64,000 nt of DNA, taken from NCBI GenBank assembly GCA_022578605.1, contig MU394100.1:62001-126000 (forward strand), read 5' to 3'. The notes beneath the pieces were generated by a model that did no database searches, was not told where the DNA came from, and saw only the letters and a list, made by a program, of their open reading frames with translations. Position 1 is the first letter of the stretch, and the number at the start of each line of letters is the position of its first letter. The stretch is from Camillea tinctor (taxonomy: Eukaryota; Ascomycota; Sordariomycetes; Xylariales; Xylariaceae). Made by a program: the position numbers and the translations under genes. Positions 46,977 through 58,185 of the stretch are shown piece by piece.

Positions 46977-49064
46977 CTAGACATCGGTGCTTGCAGGATC
47001 TCGGCTTGTGAATATCTTATGGACCCTCTTGCTGACCGCCTGGCCGACTAGTCGGTCCGTGAATGCCCCATCCTTATTCGCACTCTTACGGCAGTTCTCG
47101 AGCGCCAATGGTCCTTCTTGCTCAAGTCCGCGGACCAGCTCGGTTACGGTCCCGTACTTAGCGGCAATGCCGTACGCGATGGGGGCAGTGATGCGGGTGA
47201 TCTCCTGGAGCATACGCACATAAGTATCCTTAGTGCCATCGCCAGCGCGCACTTGCCCTGACTCCATACAGAATCCGGCGTCGGAAATGGCATCTCGAGC
47301 TTTTCGATACGGAATTGTACTGATATGTTGGGTAAATATGGCTACCCATTGTGCTGTCTCCACGGGCGCATTAGTATGGTGAATCAAAGCACCGTGAAGA
47401 ACCTGGAGAGAGAGCAGTGCATCTTCAATGCTGTCTTCATCAATATATTCTTGGGGTTGGGTATTGTTCCGTCGACGTGGCTGGCTTGATGTAGGCACGG
47501 GGTCCCCATTAGGATCCAAACTCCGGACAGCCGAGGCAAATTGTCGATTGAGCGTCGTGCGATTCTTCCTCATCCATGGCGTCAGCCCTTCGATTAGATA
47601 TACAATGGTCGCATTGGGAAAACTGGTCTTCATTTTCAGGACATGTGCTTCGAGATTCTGGCATTCCACGCCGAGAGCGAGCTTAACGAACTCGGGTGCT
47701 TGAAGAATGACCATAACGTGATTTTCATCCTGTATTCTCATCGGAACCGGTACCCAATGCCCATGCTCTTCGTTAAACGTAGACGTGACTTTGCGACGCC
47801 ACTTGATGACATTTTCAACCCGACTGTGCCAGGTCCCGTGCTGAACGTCCAAGTCACCCAACAGAGTCTCGATCTGCACCTTGAAGCCCGGGTTGAGACT
47901 GTTCGGTATGTCTACAATCATCTCTGGAGTAGACACCTTCTTATCGGTTCGTATTTTGTTTACCTCTGCCAGTGCCTTTTCCCTCTCCTTCGTAATAACT
48001 CGTTGTTCCCTGGCGTGTTCTTTTTCTACCCGCTTACGCTCCTTTTCGACTTCGCGAGCTTGTGCCTTTGCCCTTCTCTCCCGCTCCTTCTCCTCTGCTG
48101 ACAATGCAGGTTTCAAAACACGGCTCTTTGTTGACTTGGTAGCTGGACGGGGTGATAGGCTGTAAGAACGCATCTTTAGGCGGGGTTTGGAGAAATCAAT
48201 GTCATCTAAATCAGGCAAATCTTCCGATTGCGACCCAGTAGACTCGTCCACATCCACAGCTATGACTTGGGCACGTTGTTTTCCTTTTTGCTGCGGTGAT
48301 CGGGTGAGGAGCATGCCATCGTCGACCCCGGCCTCTGGCATGGAGCTCGAAATGGGATCCCATGCAACATTCTTCTTGGAAGCCTTTGGTTGAGCCTTTA
48401 CCGGCGAACTAGCGAAGGGATCACTAGACAAATCTATAAATGCTGATGTTTTTGCAGACTCCTTAGTTGTTGGGTTGCCTTCTCTGGCAGAATAAGATGG
48501 CAGTGTAGAAAGGTCTTCTGGCCAATTCCAAGTGGATGAGCGCGCCTGGCTGTTCCTCTTGCTCGGTGGGCTATCACATAAGGTGTGCCCGGTGACGGGT
48601 TTGGGCTGTTTCTTGGGCGGACTGGCAAAGGGATCCGAGTTAATATCGTCATCTGCGTTTGCATTACGTCTTGTAAAGGTCTGGTCTCCTGGAGAGCTAA
48701 TGTTCTCTATAGGATCGGCCTTTGGGTTCCGCTTTGTCTTGTTCGAGTCTATGCCCTTCCGAGAGCGCATCAAACCGGGCGAAAGTCGAGGTATCTTCGT
48801 CGATGGTGGTCCACGGGTGGTACCTCTGCTTGAGTCGTCACCGTCATCGTCGGTTAGAAAGAGAAAATCATTATCGATTTGAAAACGAGTGGTGGTGGTG
48901 CGCTTAGTGCCGGCGACTGTCGGGAAGTCTGCACCATAGTCGAGGGCTCTTGACGGCCTAGGAGGAAGATGAGGTCGTTTTGGTGGGAGAGGAGGAGACT
49001 CTAGAGGGTTGGGTGATGGCTCCGATGGGCTGGAAGATAGCAAACTAATTACTGGGGGTGCCAT
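46977..49064 (-). CDS. EME1: Crossover junction endonuclease subunit EME1 (MMS4)
   Basis: EME1 is the regulatory, catalytically inactive partner of MUS81; the pair cleaves stalled forks, flaps and nicked Holliday junctions. It is a single exon of 695 residues with an ATG at 49064. The first ~310 residues are disordered with repeated SSDPFAS-type and PPKK motifs (DPFASPPKKQPKP, SDPFASSPVKAQPK). A basic, highly charged helical segment of Arg/Lys/Glu repeats (AEEKERERRAKAQAREVEKERKRVEK) spans about 320-380. The ERCC4-like nuclease fold follows (STPEMIVDIPNSL ... HVMVILQAPEFVKLALG ... NATIVYLIEGLTPWM), and a helix-hairpin-helix type C-terminus (SIEDALLSLQVLHG ... SKRVHKIFTSRDPASTDV). As in other EME1/MMS4 proteins, the ERKxxxD-type active-site motif of MUS81 is absent. 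The length fits fungal EME1. Confidence 0.92.
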   Translation of the reverse strand: MAPPVISLLSSSPSEPSPNPLESPPLPPKRPHLPPRPSRALDYGADFPTVAGTKRTTTTRFQIDNDFLFLTDDDGDDSSRGTTRGPPSTKIPRLSPGLMRSRKGIDSNKTKRNPKADPIENISSPGDQTFTRRNANADDDINSDPFASPPKKQPKPVTGHTLCDSPPSKRNSQARSSTWNWPEDLSTLPSYSAREGNPTTKESAKTSAFIDLSSDPFASSPVKAQPKASKKNVAWDPISSSMPEAGVDDGMLLTRSPQQKGKQRAQVIAVDVDESTGSQSEDLPDLDDIDFSKPRLKMRSYSLSPRPATKSTKSRVLKPALSAEEKERERRAKAQAREVEKERKRVEKEHAREQRVITKEREKALAEVNKIRTDKKVSTPEMIVDIPNSLNPGFKVQIETLLGDLDVQHGTWHSRVENVIKWRRKVTSTFNEEHGHWVPVPMRIQDENHVMVILQAPEFVKLALGVECQNLEAHVLKMKTSFPNATIVYLIEGLTPWMRKNRTTLNRQFASAVRSLDPNGDPVPTSSQPRRRNNTQPQEYIDEDSIEDALLSLQVLHGALIHHTNAPVETAQWVAIFTQHISTIPYRKARDAISDAGFCMESGQVRAGDGTKDTYVRMLQEITRITAPIAYGIAAKYGTVTELVRGLEQEGPLALENCRKSANKDGAFTDRLVGQAVSKRVHKIFTSRDPASTDV

Positions 49065-49088
49065 TTTCTAGAAGTTTATACTAATATA

Positions 49089-49124
49089 GTGGGTGGTGAT
49101 GGTGGTGATGGTGGTGGTGGGGGT
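49089..49124. repeat. GGTGAT-type microsatellite upstream of EME1
   Basis: An imperfect GGTGATGGTGGT run just 5' of the EME1 start, within its promoter or leader. Confidence 0.75.
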
Positions 49125-50404
49125 GCTGCATAAGGATATAGGATATAGGCTATGTATATGTATATGTCATATGTTATGAATTTATTTTATTTTATTTTAC
49201 TTTATCTTTATTTCTTTGACACGCGACGCGGCTTTCCGGGGGTAAGTGGGGGAAAAAGGGGAGAATTAGAAATAAATTAAAAAAGAGAAGAGATAAAAGA
49301 GTCGCGACTGAAACGCGCTGCACGTGATTAATGCTAAGTCAGGCACTTACAGATCGGGACCTCAATACTAAGGTTCTATATGAGCTATCCATAGTGTGGA
49401 CCTCAGGACCATCGTACAGATTACTAAGTGTAAGTGATTGATAGTGAGCATTAATGATTGCTAATACGGGACTTGGGCACTGGATCCCAAACTTATTCTA
49501 GTGTAAGTGATATTCACCTAGTACTAGTAGTACCTAGAAGCTTAAGGATTTCAATTTCGATTTCACCTATTCTACCCATCAATTGAGGTCTGTGGTACAT
49601 ACCTAACCTGTATATATAATATACCTACTACTTTGTACATACAGAATTGAACCAAACCAACCGAAACATACATGGACCATGGCAGCATGCAAGGGGCTCT
49701 TCAGTTTGTGACAAGATGGAACTGCAGAAAGCGAGATCTCAATGGCATCATCATGTGCTACATTACTAACCTGATACCTAGGTAGGTAAGTATCGAGGGT
49801 TGGGTCAGTGTGTGCATGCGTGATGGTGTGGGAACTATGTCATTTGGAAACCACTCGGGCGTCAATGCACGAGACAGAACAAGACATTTTTTCACCTTCT
49901 CTTCTTCATCAGCCCTGTAAGAGAGGGAGACACACAGAGAACAAAAGAGATATATCTTGCTTGGACATCTGTCTCAACCATAGCGGCATGTCTCAGATTG
50001 GAGATACAGCATAAGACATTATTATGGTGCATGCTCCTTATGATATCTTCCCTACACTAGGTTAGACTGGTCTATGTGTGTGCTCTTTCTATCCAACCAT
50101 CCATCCCCCCCCTCCGTCTATTCTATCGTGTCTTCTCACGAACCACCTCTACGCCCCCTTATACATACCTATACTAATAGTAAGTAGATAAGCCCCGAGT
50201 TCCTATTCATCATCTGCATACGAAATCTAAGTATGTACGGAGTACCTACATAAGTGTATAAGCAAGCAGCCGAACTAGGATACTTTACCATGCACGCTCA
50301 GGCCGCGGATCAAATACCCAATTCCTAAAATCCTCCGAAGAGAATCTCACAGTAGGTTTCGGCCACTTCGACCGGATACTGGGGCCGGTTCTTATCCAAA
50401 GAGC

Positions 50405-50419
50405 GGGGGGGGGGGGGGG
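50405..50419 (+). repeat. Poly-G run of 15
   Basis: An uninterrupted run of 15 G in intergenic sequence; length is probably unreliable in reads. Confidence 0.9.
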
Positions 50420-53400
50420 ATCAGGCAAGTCAAGGTTTCCTACTCATACAACTCGAAGCGAAACGCAAATTCGATGTCTTCGCCGTTCCCCCGCCGTGTC
50501 TGTTCGTTCATCGGGGTCGGCTAATATCCTGACCGACCTAGGTATTGGATCCATCTATCCTGCAAGTTGCCCTTCATACATACAACATATAGTCCGGTGG
50601 GCATATACGTTACCTTCGATTATGTCCATCATCTTGATTCTCATCCCTCGTCCCCATAATCGCCCGCCCGTCATTATAAGATCAGCGACCTCAATTACCC
50701 GATTTGCTCTGTGCGCACGGTCGGAAATTTATTTGGCGGGGACCCAAGGACCCACGAGATTCATGTGCGCCATAGGCACTGTACGATGATAGGTTACAAG
50801 AGTTGTGACCGCATGTGGACTGTACATGCAGACATGTAAATGGGAAGAGTTTTGAAGAATCAACGGCTCTATACGTGCATATTGGGTTGGCAGACTGGGC
50901 ATGGGTACTGCTGGAAGAAGAAAAACCCCTCGCTCTACATGTAAGTAATATATGCGGGTGCTATTCACAAAAGCAGCCCACATGGCCCAGGTAGGAAAGC
51001 AACAGCGTCATATCAACCCTTTTTAAGTCTATATAGATCTATCTAACTACCTAATGCAGTGGTCGTAGTGGGAATAAACTCCCTCCCTGCTACACCGTAA
51101 AAAAAAAATTAAAAAAAAAGACGCCTCCACTTGAGAACGGGAAGTTGAAGGATTATGTTTGTTTTATGTAAATGAACCTACATGCTAAAAAACCTGTTCT
51201 CTGTGTTCTCTTCTTCCTAACAGGGACATGCGGAGATCGTCGGCATTCGAACCCCCCCCTTCTATGACTACCTAGGCACCTAGTTAGTCAAGTTATAATT
51301 TATCTTTTTTTATGCTTAACGTTCCTTACACTAGCTCTCTACATATTCCGGTTTGATAGGTAAGTAAGAAATACACCATGGTGATGATGGGGCTAAAAGA
51401 TTTTCTTCCTCGTCCCATAGTTGGTAGCTAGAGTTTGTGCGTTGGTTTCCTCATATTAGTATTTAAGTATACACTATTTGGTATCACGATCTTGAAGTAG
51501 CTAACCTATAATGATCTCATCTTTGTGTCGTCGCACTGCATACATACACCACATAGAAACTTATGCCCCATTTCGATATCCACCCTTCACAAGGCTGGCA
51601 GTCATCATGTCGCACGGTTGTGGGGTACACAAAAACGACGGCAGTCAAGGTCGTGGCACGTGGACTTCCGTGGGGTCGTGACCGAGTCCGGCAGGAGAAA
51701 AAGGAGGAGGAGACGGCAATATAAAGTCATGGTAATGAAAAGACCGTCAAATCACCTGACCCTAATCAGTACCATCACTGCACCACTACCATGCCTCATG
51801 CCTGGTCAACTCCTCTTAAGATCTACCACCTTAACCCCGTCCACTAGCTATGCATGGAAGCTTGACCGGGAAGTAAATCAAGGTCAAGAGCGCCCGATGA
51901 CACGATGTTCCCCCACCTGCTCTTACCTGCTGCATCACCGGTTGACGGGTTGGGTCTGGACTCTGCATGTTTGGATATCTTGAAACAGAACGATAGGGGT
52001 AGGCATACATGGGTTTCTTTTGAAGATGTAGCCTACCTACCAGTTATGTCGAGATGTAGCTGATATGGACAGATAATAAATGGGCAAATTAAGTTACGAG
52101 CTAGCTTTCTCTAACGAGTAAATCGGACCTGTACGTGGACACATAAATGCAGGCATTCCAACTCCTCTCGTCACATCACGTACATATCTAATTAATATAT
52201 CTAGCTACCTAATACCTATACTATAGGCCATCATAGAAACACGGTAAGTTCCGCGGCATCTCAACTCCGTAACTCCAGAGTAGACTAGACCGTCAGTGAT
52301 CGTCCCTCCTTCGGTTTGATATATCAACGTCCACTATGTAGTTTTATGTGCCGTGTGTGTCGTATGGTAGTATGTTTAAAGGACAGTCTAAAATCTAACC
52401 ATAACATTGACTAACAAAAAAAGGTGGAACTTAGGTTCACAATCCTCCTCCACGGTAGTTGAAGAGGCGGATTGGGTTATATGGGGGGTTTGAACCAGTT
52501 CGACTTGCAGTCTGGTTCTGATGTACGGAGTAAGTAGGTGCCTACATCGTAGCATCTGGATGGATAGGCCCGCCTATTAAACTCAATAATTTTCTATGTA
52601 CATATATATGCCCACTACGTGAACATTAACATGAACATGAACTAAAGACTAGGTACATATCCCATTCTAGCATGCCTAGTTTCCCTTACGGCATCGAGTG
52701 TGAATCCTTCGGTATGTGGGATAGGCGAACCAAACCCATATAGGTATTGCAAATGAACTTCACGAATAGTAATGCCGAACTCGCTCCTAGATTAAACCAT
52801 TCCATATGGTATTCGGGTTACGGCAAAGATCCATACCTAATGTGCCTACCAAGGTTAGGCTGCTAGGTGCAGACCTACTTACTTTGGCGCATCGCTATCC
52901 CGGAGAAAAAAAAGAAAGAAAAAAGAAAAGATGCTCGCCAAGACCCCTATTGCATATTTTAAGTAGAGAATGGAAAATTTATTAGCATAGAAAATGATTG
53001 TTGGTATCGCGCGTCGAAGTTTCTTACTAACACGTACCCTCAGTTGACGGTCGCTGATATCCGATCGTTAAGCGATATACGATATGATCTAAGACCGTTC
53101 CGCCCTGGATCTATAATTAATATCTGGCTGTACGAAAGCTAGAGCCAATATCTGATCTGATCTATCCATGGTGGGTGTTAGGCGGGTTGCTGCCGGGGAG
53201 AAGAGAAGCGAGGATGAGAGATATCGCGTGGTTTAGGGAAATCAAAAAGACGCAGGGACCACTAGACGATCCGGCTAGCTTAGATGGTTGTGGTTATTTG
53301 GTACTAGAATGCCATTGGCTTTGATCTTTTTTTTTTCATCTGTTTTAGATGAGGAACAAAAAGGTCACCAGTTACGATGGGCTCTCATGGACTAGCGCCT

Positions 53401-55393
53401 CTGCCCGGTGGCTGGAACGAGTTATTCTTTCGGTAACGTCCCCGAAGGATTGACATGTACCATTTCTATACACTACACTACACGATTAGATGGATTGATA
53501 TGAGGATTGTTTTATAATGGCGGTTATGTAGCCGAGGTAGGAGATGGTGATGTAAACAACATACAACATAGATACTTGATCATCTAGGTAAATGAAGGTA
53601 GTGTAGATATCAATTTCAGGATATAGATGATGGGGAGATTGATATCAGGGAAGGGAGAAAAGAAAAAAAAAAGAACAAGAACAAGAGTGAAGCACGATGA
53701 CCGTAGCTTGTTGCAGGACGATGAAACAGGCGCTATCGACCCGGAAAGATAAAAAAAAAAAGTTATATTACTATGGATAGAGTCGACATGGGTATTTTGA
53801 TTCTGGACTCTCTTCGTGGGGATAGGTACGGGTCCGTAGTATGATGATCACTTTCTATAGGGGATTTGACCGACAACCTTGACTTGCGCTAACGACAGAG
53901 CAGCAGAGATTTACAAGCATACCTATTTGCACACCTTCTTCTATACTAGGTGCTGTCTTTTTTATTTATCTCTTGGTATAAGTGCCTATTATACAGCAGT
54001 GACGATGACGACGACGACGGCGACCACAACGACGACAGAGGCGTCAATGGTAATGATAAGACGGACGAATAACGAATCATGATGCAGGAGTTGGGGGGGT
54101 TTGATGTGTCTCATCAGCCACCCGGACGATCCACGGGTGTGTTATAAGTTGTGACAAGAATGATTTCAAAGAGAGGGCTGCGCAACCACCATTAGACTGA
54201 TTGCTTCACTCTCCCTAGGTTGAGATCTTCATTGGAGGATCTTTTCCCATTCTCCTGGGTATCTATCTCACTCTGTTATTTACTACATGATCAACCTATC
54301 ATATGTACCTAGGTTAGGTATATATCAAATGTTATCTGTAGTGTGTACGTATTACGCGTAGACGAGTGAGTACACATGCTAACACATGTAGGTATTTATA
54401 ATAGGTTAGTTTCTATAATATGATATATGTAGTATATGTCTTAACTTAAACGTTAAGGATGATTTCATTGAAAGAGATTGACGCTACGTATGTGATCATA
54501 CATATATAACCCAGGTATTCTGTATAGCAATAACAACAACAATAACAACAACAACAACATAGATGAATTAGTTGAGCTGTAATTCTATTTTCTCTTCTTA
54601 GTTCTCCCCCTCCGTCCATCACCCCCTTACTCCTTGATACATTCTACCGAATCCCGCCCCCTTTCACCCCCCCATGATCGATACGCCTCCTAGCGCCCTA
54701 GCAAGCCTCTCTCTTGAAGTGATGCGCTGAGATCTCAGTCAAGGGGATGCATACTTATACCACCAATCAATTATCCGTACTGATGAATATGGGTTTCTCT
54801 GCTAGGCAATGATTTCTCTACTCTTCCCCCCCCACCAATTGAATAAATTGCATGCTGCACTTCGTTTCCGCTTGTCATAATCGCCGACTCGGCGGCCATG
54901 CTGCATGCAGTGTAAGCTATGTTAAGTCGGCATGTTTGGTAGAGGACTAAGACGCTAAAAAAGACACCGTCGCGATCTCTTGGGCGCTCAATCTAGGACA
55001 ACTAACTCGCTATCGGGTTAGTGTGGGATGTGCCCATTCGCTGATGCTAATTACTGCCAGCCTTAGGTACCTAGGCACCTAGCTAGTAGGTAAGCATGAT
55101 AAGAGGTTAGTACCTTGGAACTCCGATATACAAGCTTACAAACGCATATCACTTACCCACGACCTTTCATCCATCGAAGTAAAATCCGATAGCTCTCAAC
55201 TTTAGCCATGTGTGTGTGCAAGATAGATTGGATGCGATTGGAAAGAAAAAAAATTCTTCCATGCAGCTAACGGATCGTTTACAATTCTCCCCTCCCCCCT
55301 TTTTCACTTTCCCCTTTTCTTATCCCCCCCTTTCGCCTCTTCTTCACCCTCCTCTACAGTATCTTTTTTTTTCTGATTTTAATGGGTGCATCA

Positions 55394-55410
55394 GGGGGGG
55401 GGGGGGGGGG
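55394..55410 (+). repeat. Poly-G run of 17
   Basis: An uninterrupted run of 17 G in the 9-kb gap; with the run at 50.4 kb it is one of two long G tracts on the same strand. Confidence 0.9.
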
Positions 55411-55904
55411 ATGAAGAAAAGACTAGGGGGCGCATCAATATATGCACGTAAGGTCTGCTCGTATATCAATGTGAACAGAATTGGGAGGTGCACTAACCTA
55501 GGACGGAAAATTTACTTTGTACACCCGACATTTGGGGGTAGTATTTCAAAATTAAGTACCTGCTTGACACACATACCAGCTTACACAAGTACCACGCAGA
55601 CGCAAGATACATACATTGAACTTACACAGATTAAGACCGGACTACCATACATTACATATGGATATGCGCAGGTTATACGTACTTAACCTAACCTAAATAT
55701 GTCCGACTTGGCTTGTGTCAAACCGGTCGGTGACTTTAAATCTTTTGGTAACACTGCATTGCATATTCATTGCATGCACGGTTTAAAGGGGAAGGGAGGG
55801 GACGTAAGTAAGAACTTGAATGATAAGCAAAAGAAAAAGGTAATACAAAAAAAAAAACATGGGGTGATGATGCTAAGGTTAGTGATGATGAATATGTCTA
55901 TGCT

Positions 55905-55948
55905 TTTTTATTTTATTTTTATTTTATTTTTATTTTATTTTTATTTTT
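55905..55948. repeat. TTTTA/TTTTTA repeat
   Basis: Repeated TTTTA and TTTTTA units in the long intergenic region. Confidence 0.85.
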
Positions 55949-57648
55949 GCATTTGCATCGGATTCCGTTCAAGTACATCTGCATACATAGGGTACAAGCA
56001 ATAAGCAAGTATGTACATATGTAACCTGTATGTAGGTAATTCTTGCCTGGCCCCGCTGCAAGGTTCGTTACGTGGTGGAAGTGGAAAGTACGTACATACA
56101 TCGTACTCCGTTAATCTGAGGTTATAGGACGGTCCCAAGTTTTTGGTTGGTCGGTCACTCCATCACCCACCGTTCCCATCTCACTTAAGGTACGATAGGC
56201 GGTGCTGATGTGCATTTTTCCCATACCTTACCTCCTGCCTAACCCACCGAACCAAACCCACTAAGCCCACTCGCTGCAATGCGCTGGAGACATGCCTATT
56301 GTTGGATATATTACCTGACCTAACCCTATCTATAGTTCCAAAATAACCTACACTACCTACCTGAAGCCTGTTTGCCTATACACACCAGTCCTAGACCTTT
56401 ATGTGCTTGGGTTTTGTGTTTTGTGTGATTGTCATCCGATTAATTGATAGATGGATAGGACCTATGATTACAAATCTATTTTTACGACCTATTGCAGTGT
56501 ACACTACATGGAATAACCCAACCCTTATTAAATGGGAGCTAAGGTGCACGTGGTTTATACGGCAACTAGGAGACCTTCATTTATTTAGTGTAAATAGAAA
56601 CCCATCAAGTAAATAGGTACATAGGTACATGGTGTAAGTACATACCTAGTACAACATAGTAGTGCATAGTAGGTATTTTGTGTTGTAGCACTAGGTAATA
56701 GCAATCGTCCCATCATCGTGGACAGGCATATTGATTGAGGGGGGTAAGTGGAGGAGAATGTGGGAAAATGGAGGATGTCACTTACTTACATTATGTACCT
56801 ACCATTGGTCTAGTCCGGTACGTGTGGACATGCTTCAAGTGTACCTAACCTAAGAAGCAGCTGCCATTGTGCTGGGAGTTTTGCTGGGAGTTGTACGCAC
56901 ACCAGAAGTCTAGGCGGGAGATCACTAAAGCAGCCAATCAGAGAAGAGTATCGTAAGGAGACCGGGCTTGCATCTTAGCAGGTGCGGACCACTTCACTGT
57001 GGCCTGGTAGGCCCTGCCAATCTAGGTACTCTAGGTGGGGCGGGCTAAGATGCAGACTACACTAGAGCAACGCGCATGTGAGTGTTTAATTTGGGCTTAA
57101 CTCATCTGGGACTCACAGCGGCCTTTTTAGGGACCCTAGTTATTTTGACATCTTCTAAGACCCCTGACTTCTTGAGATGGTGAAGTCTTTTTTTTTCTTT
57201 TTTTTCCTTTCTTTCTGCTCAAGTTCAAAGTCACTATCGCGCACGTTTGATTCCTATTCCTAGGTAATAAACAAGCATTACCCCAAATTTTCATTGAATT
57301 TGTGGTCCCCTCTCTTGAGCACCTCTTTTTTTTTTTTATATTCCTTTGAATAAACTGATCTGGTTCTGGGTTTGTGCACATGCAACGAGAGAGAAAAAAA
57401 AACCGAAACGAAAACAGAAAGGCATGAAAAAATTACTCCACGATGAACTCAAGTGAACTGGAGTGAACCTAACCGAACTGGACCAAACCTTACCCCAGGC
57501 CTTGTCTTGTCTCTGCCACGCTTGCGATAGCTCTGCGACATATGACGCCCTGGTCTTGAGCAAGCCCTTTCCTTGAAGGGTTGGCTAGCCTTTTCCCATC
57601 TTACCTTCCCTACTCTATTCTACCTAACCCTACTATTACTTACCATCG

Positions 57649-57690
57649 CCACTACTACCACCACTACTACCACCACCACTACCACTACTT
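57649..57690. repeat. CCACTA-type trinucleotide repeat
   Basis: An imperfect (CCA/CTA)n run about 500 bases before the kinesin start, probably in its promoter or 5' UTR. Confidence 0.8.
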
Positions 57691-57859
57691 TTCCTTCCTA
57701 TCCATACCTATCATACCTACTTACACCCCCCAACATATCCACATACACTACATCCTGTACATGTGTATGTGTGCGCGTGTGTAGTAGTTGTAGGTATTTG
57801 CGATAGATTTCCCCGTTTTGGCTAGTATCCCTCCATCAAAACCGAACCCTGTGGTTGGA

Positions 57860-57930
57860 TTCTCTTCTCTCTCTCTCATTCTTTTTTTTTTCCTTCTTTT
57901 TTCTTTTTCTTCGATTTTTTTTTTTCGTTA
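57860..57930 (+). promoter_or_regulatory. Pyrimidine-rich promoter tract of the kinesin gene
   Basis: Almost entirely C and T for 70 bases, a usual feature shortly upstream of transcription starts in filamentous ascomycetes. It lies about 250-320 bases before the kinesin ATG. Confidence 0.5.
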
Positions 57931-58185
57931 CTTCACCAGCTTGTCCGGTGGTTCACATTCCTTAGCCGCCGACTTGTCTCTGGGTGATTCTTGAAACCTG
58001 CCGCTCTCTTTTCTTCATTTCTTTACGACTAGATCACCCCCCCAGTCCTTCCCGTCCCCTTCCCTACCGACGTTGCCGCGGCAATATATTAGAATATTCA
58101 ATAGGATTGTCTTTGGGCCTTATTTACATCACTGGCGCCCACATCAACACCATCATTATCACCACCCCCTTCTCATATTGCCATC

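Larger units (their letters stand above)
49065..58185. other. 9.1-kb gene-free region upstream of the kinesin gene
   Basis: The longest gap in the window. Open frames such as 51525-51983 and 55210-55686 are low-complexity or motif-free, and splicing does not join them into a recognisable protein. It holds homopolymers (G runs at 50405-50419 and 55394-55410), a TTTTA-type repeat (55905-55948), a CAA repeat (54531-54559), a GAC-type repeat (54001-54040), a CCACTA-type repeat (57649-57690) and a long pyrimidine tract (57860-57930) close to the kinesin gene. Confidence 0.5.

Noticed and set aside
51240..51265. TTCGAA within a G/C run resembling a T-loop
   Set aside because: Base 61 cannot pair with 53 and no tRNA body surrounds it.
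51525..51983. 152-codon plus-strand frame in the 9-kb gap
   Set aside because: No motif, unusual composition and no splice partners; probably chance.
55210..55686. 158-codon plus-strand frame in the 9-kb gap
   Set aside because: It runs through a pyrimidine tract and a poly-G run, so its openness is a composition effect.
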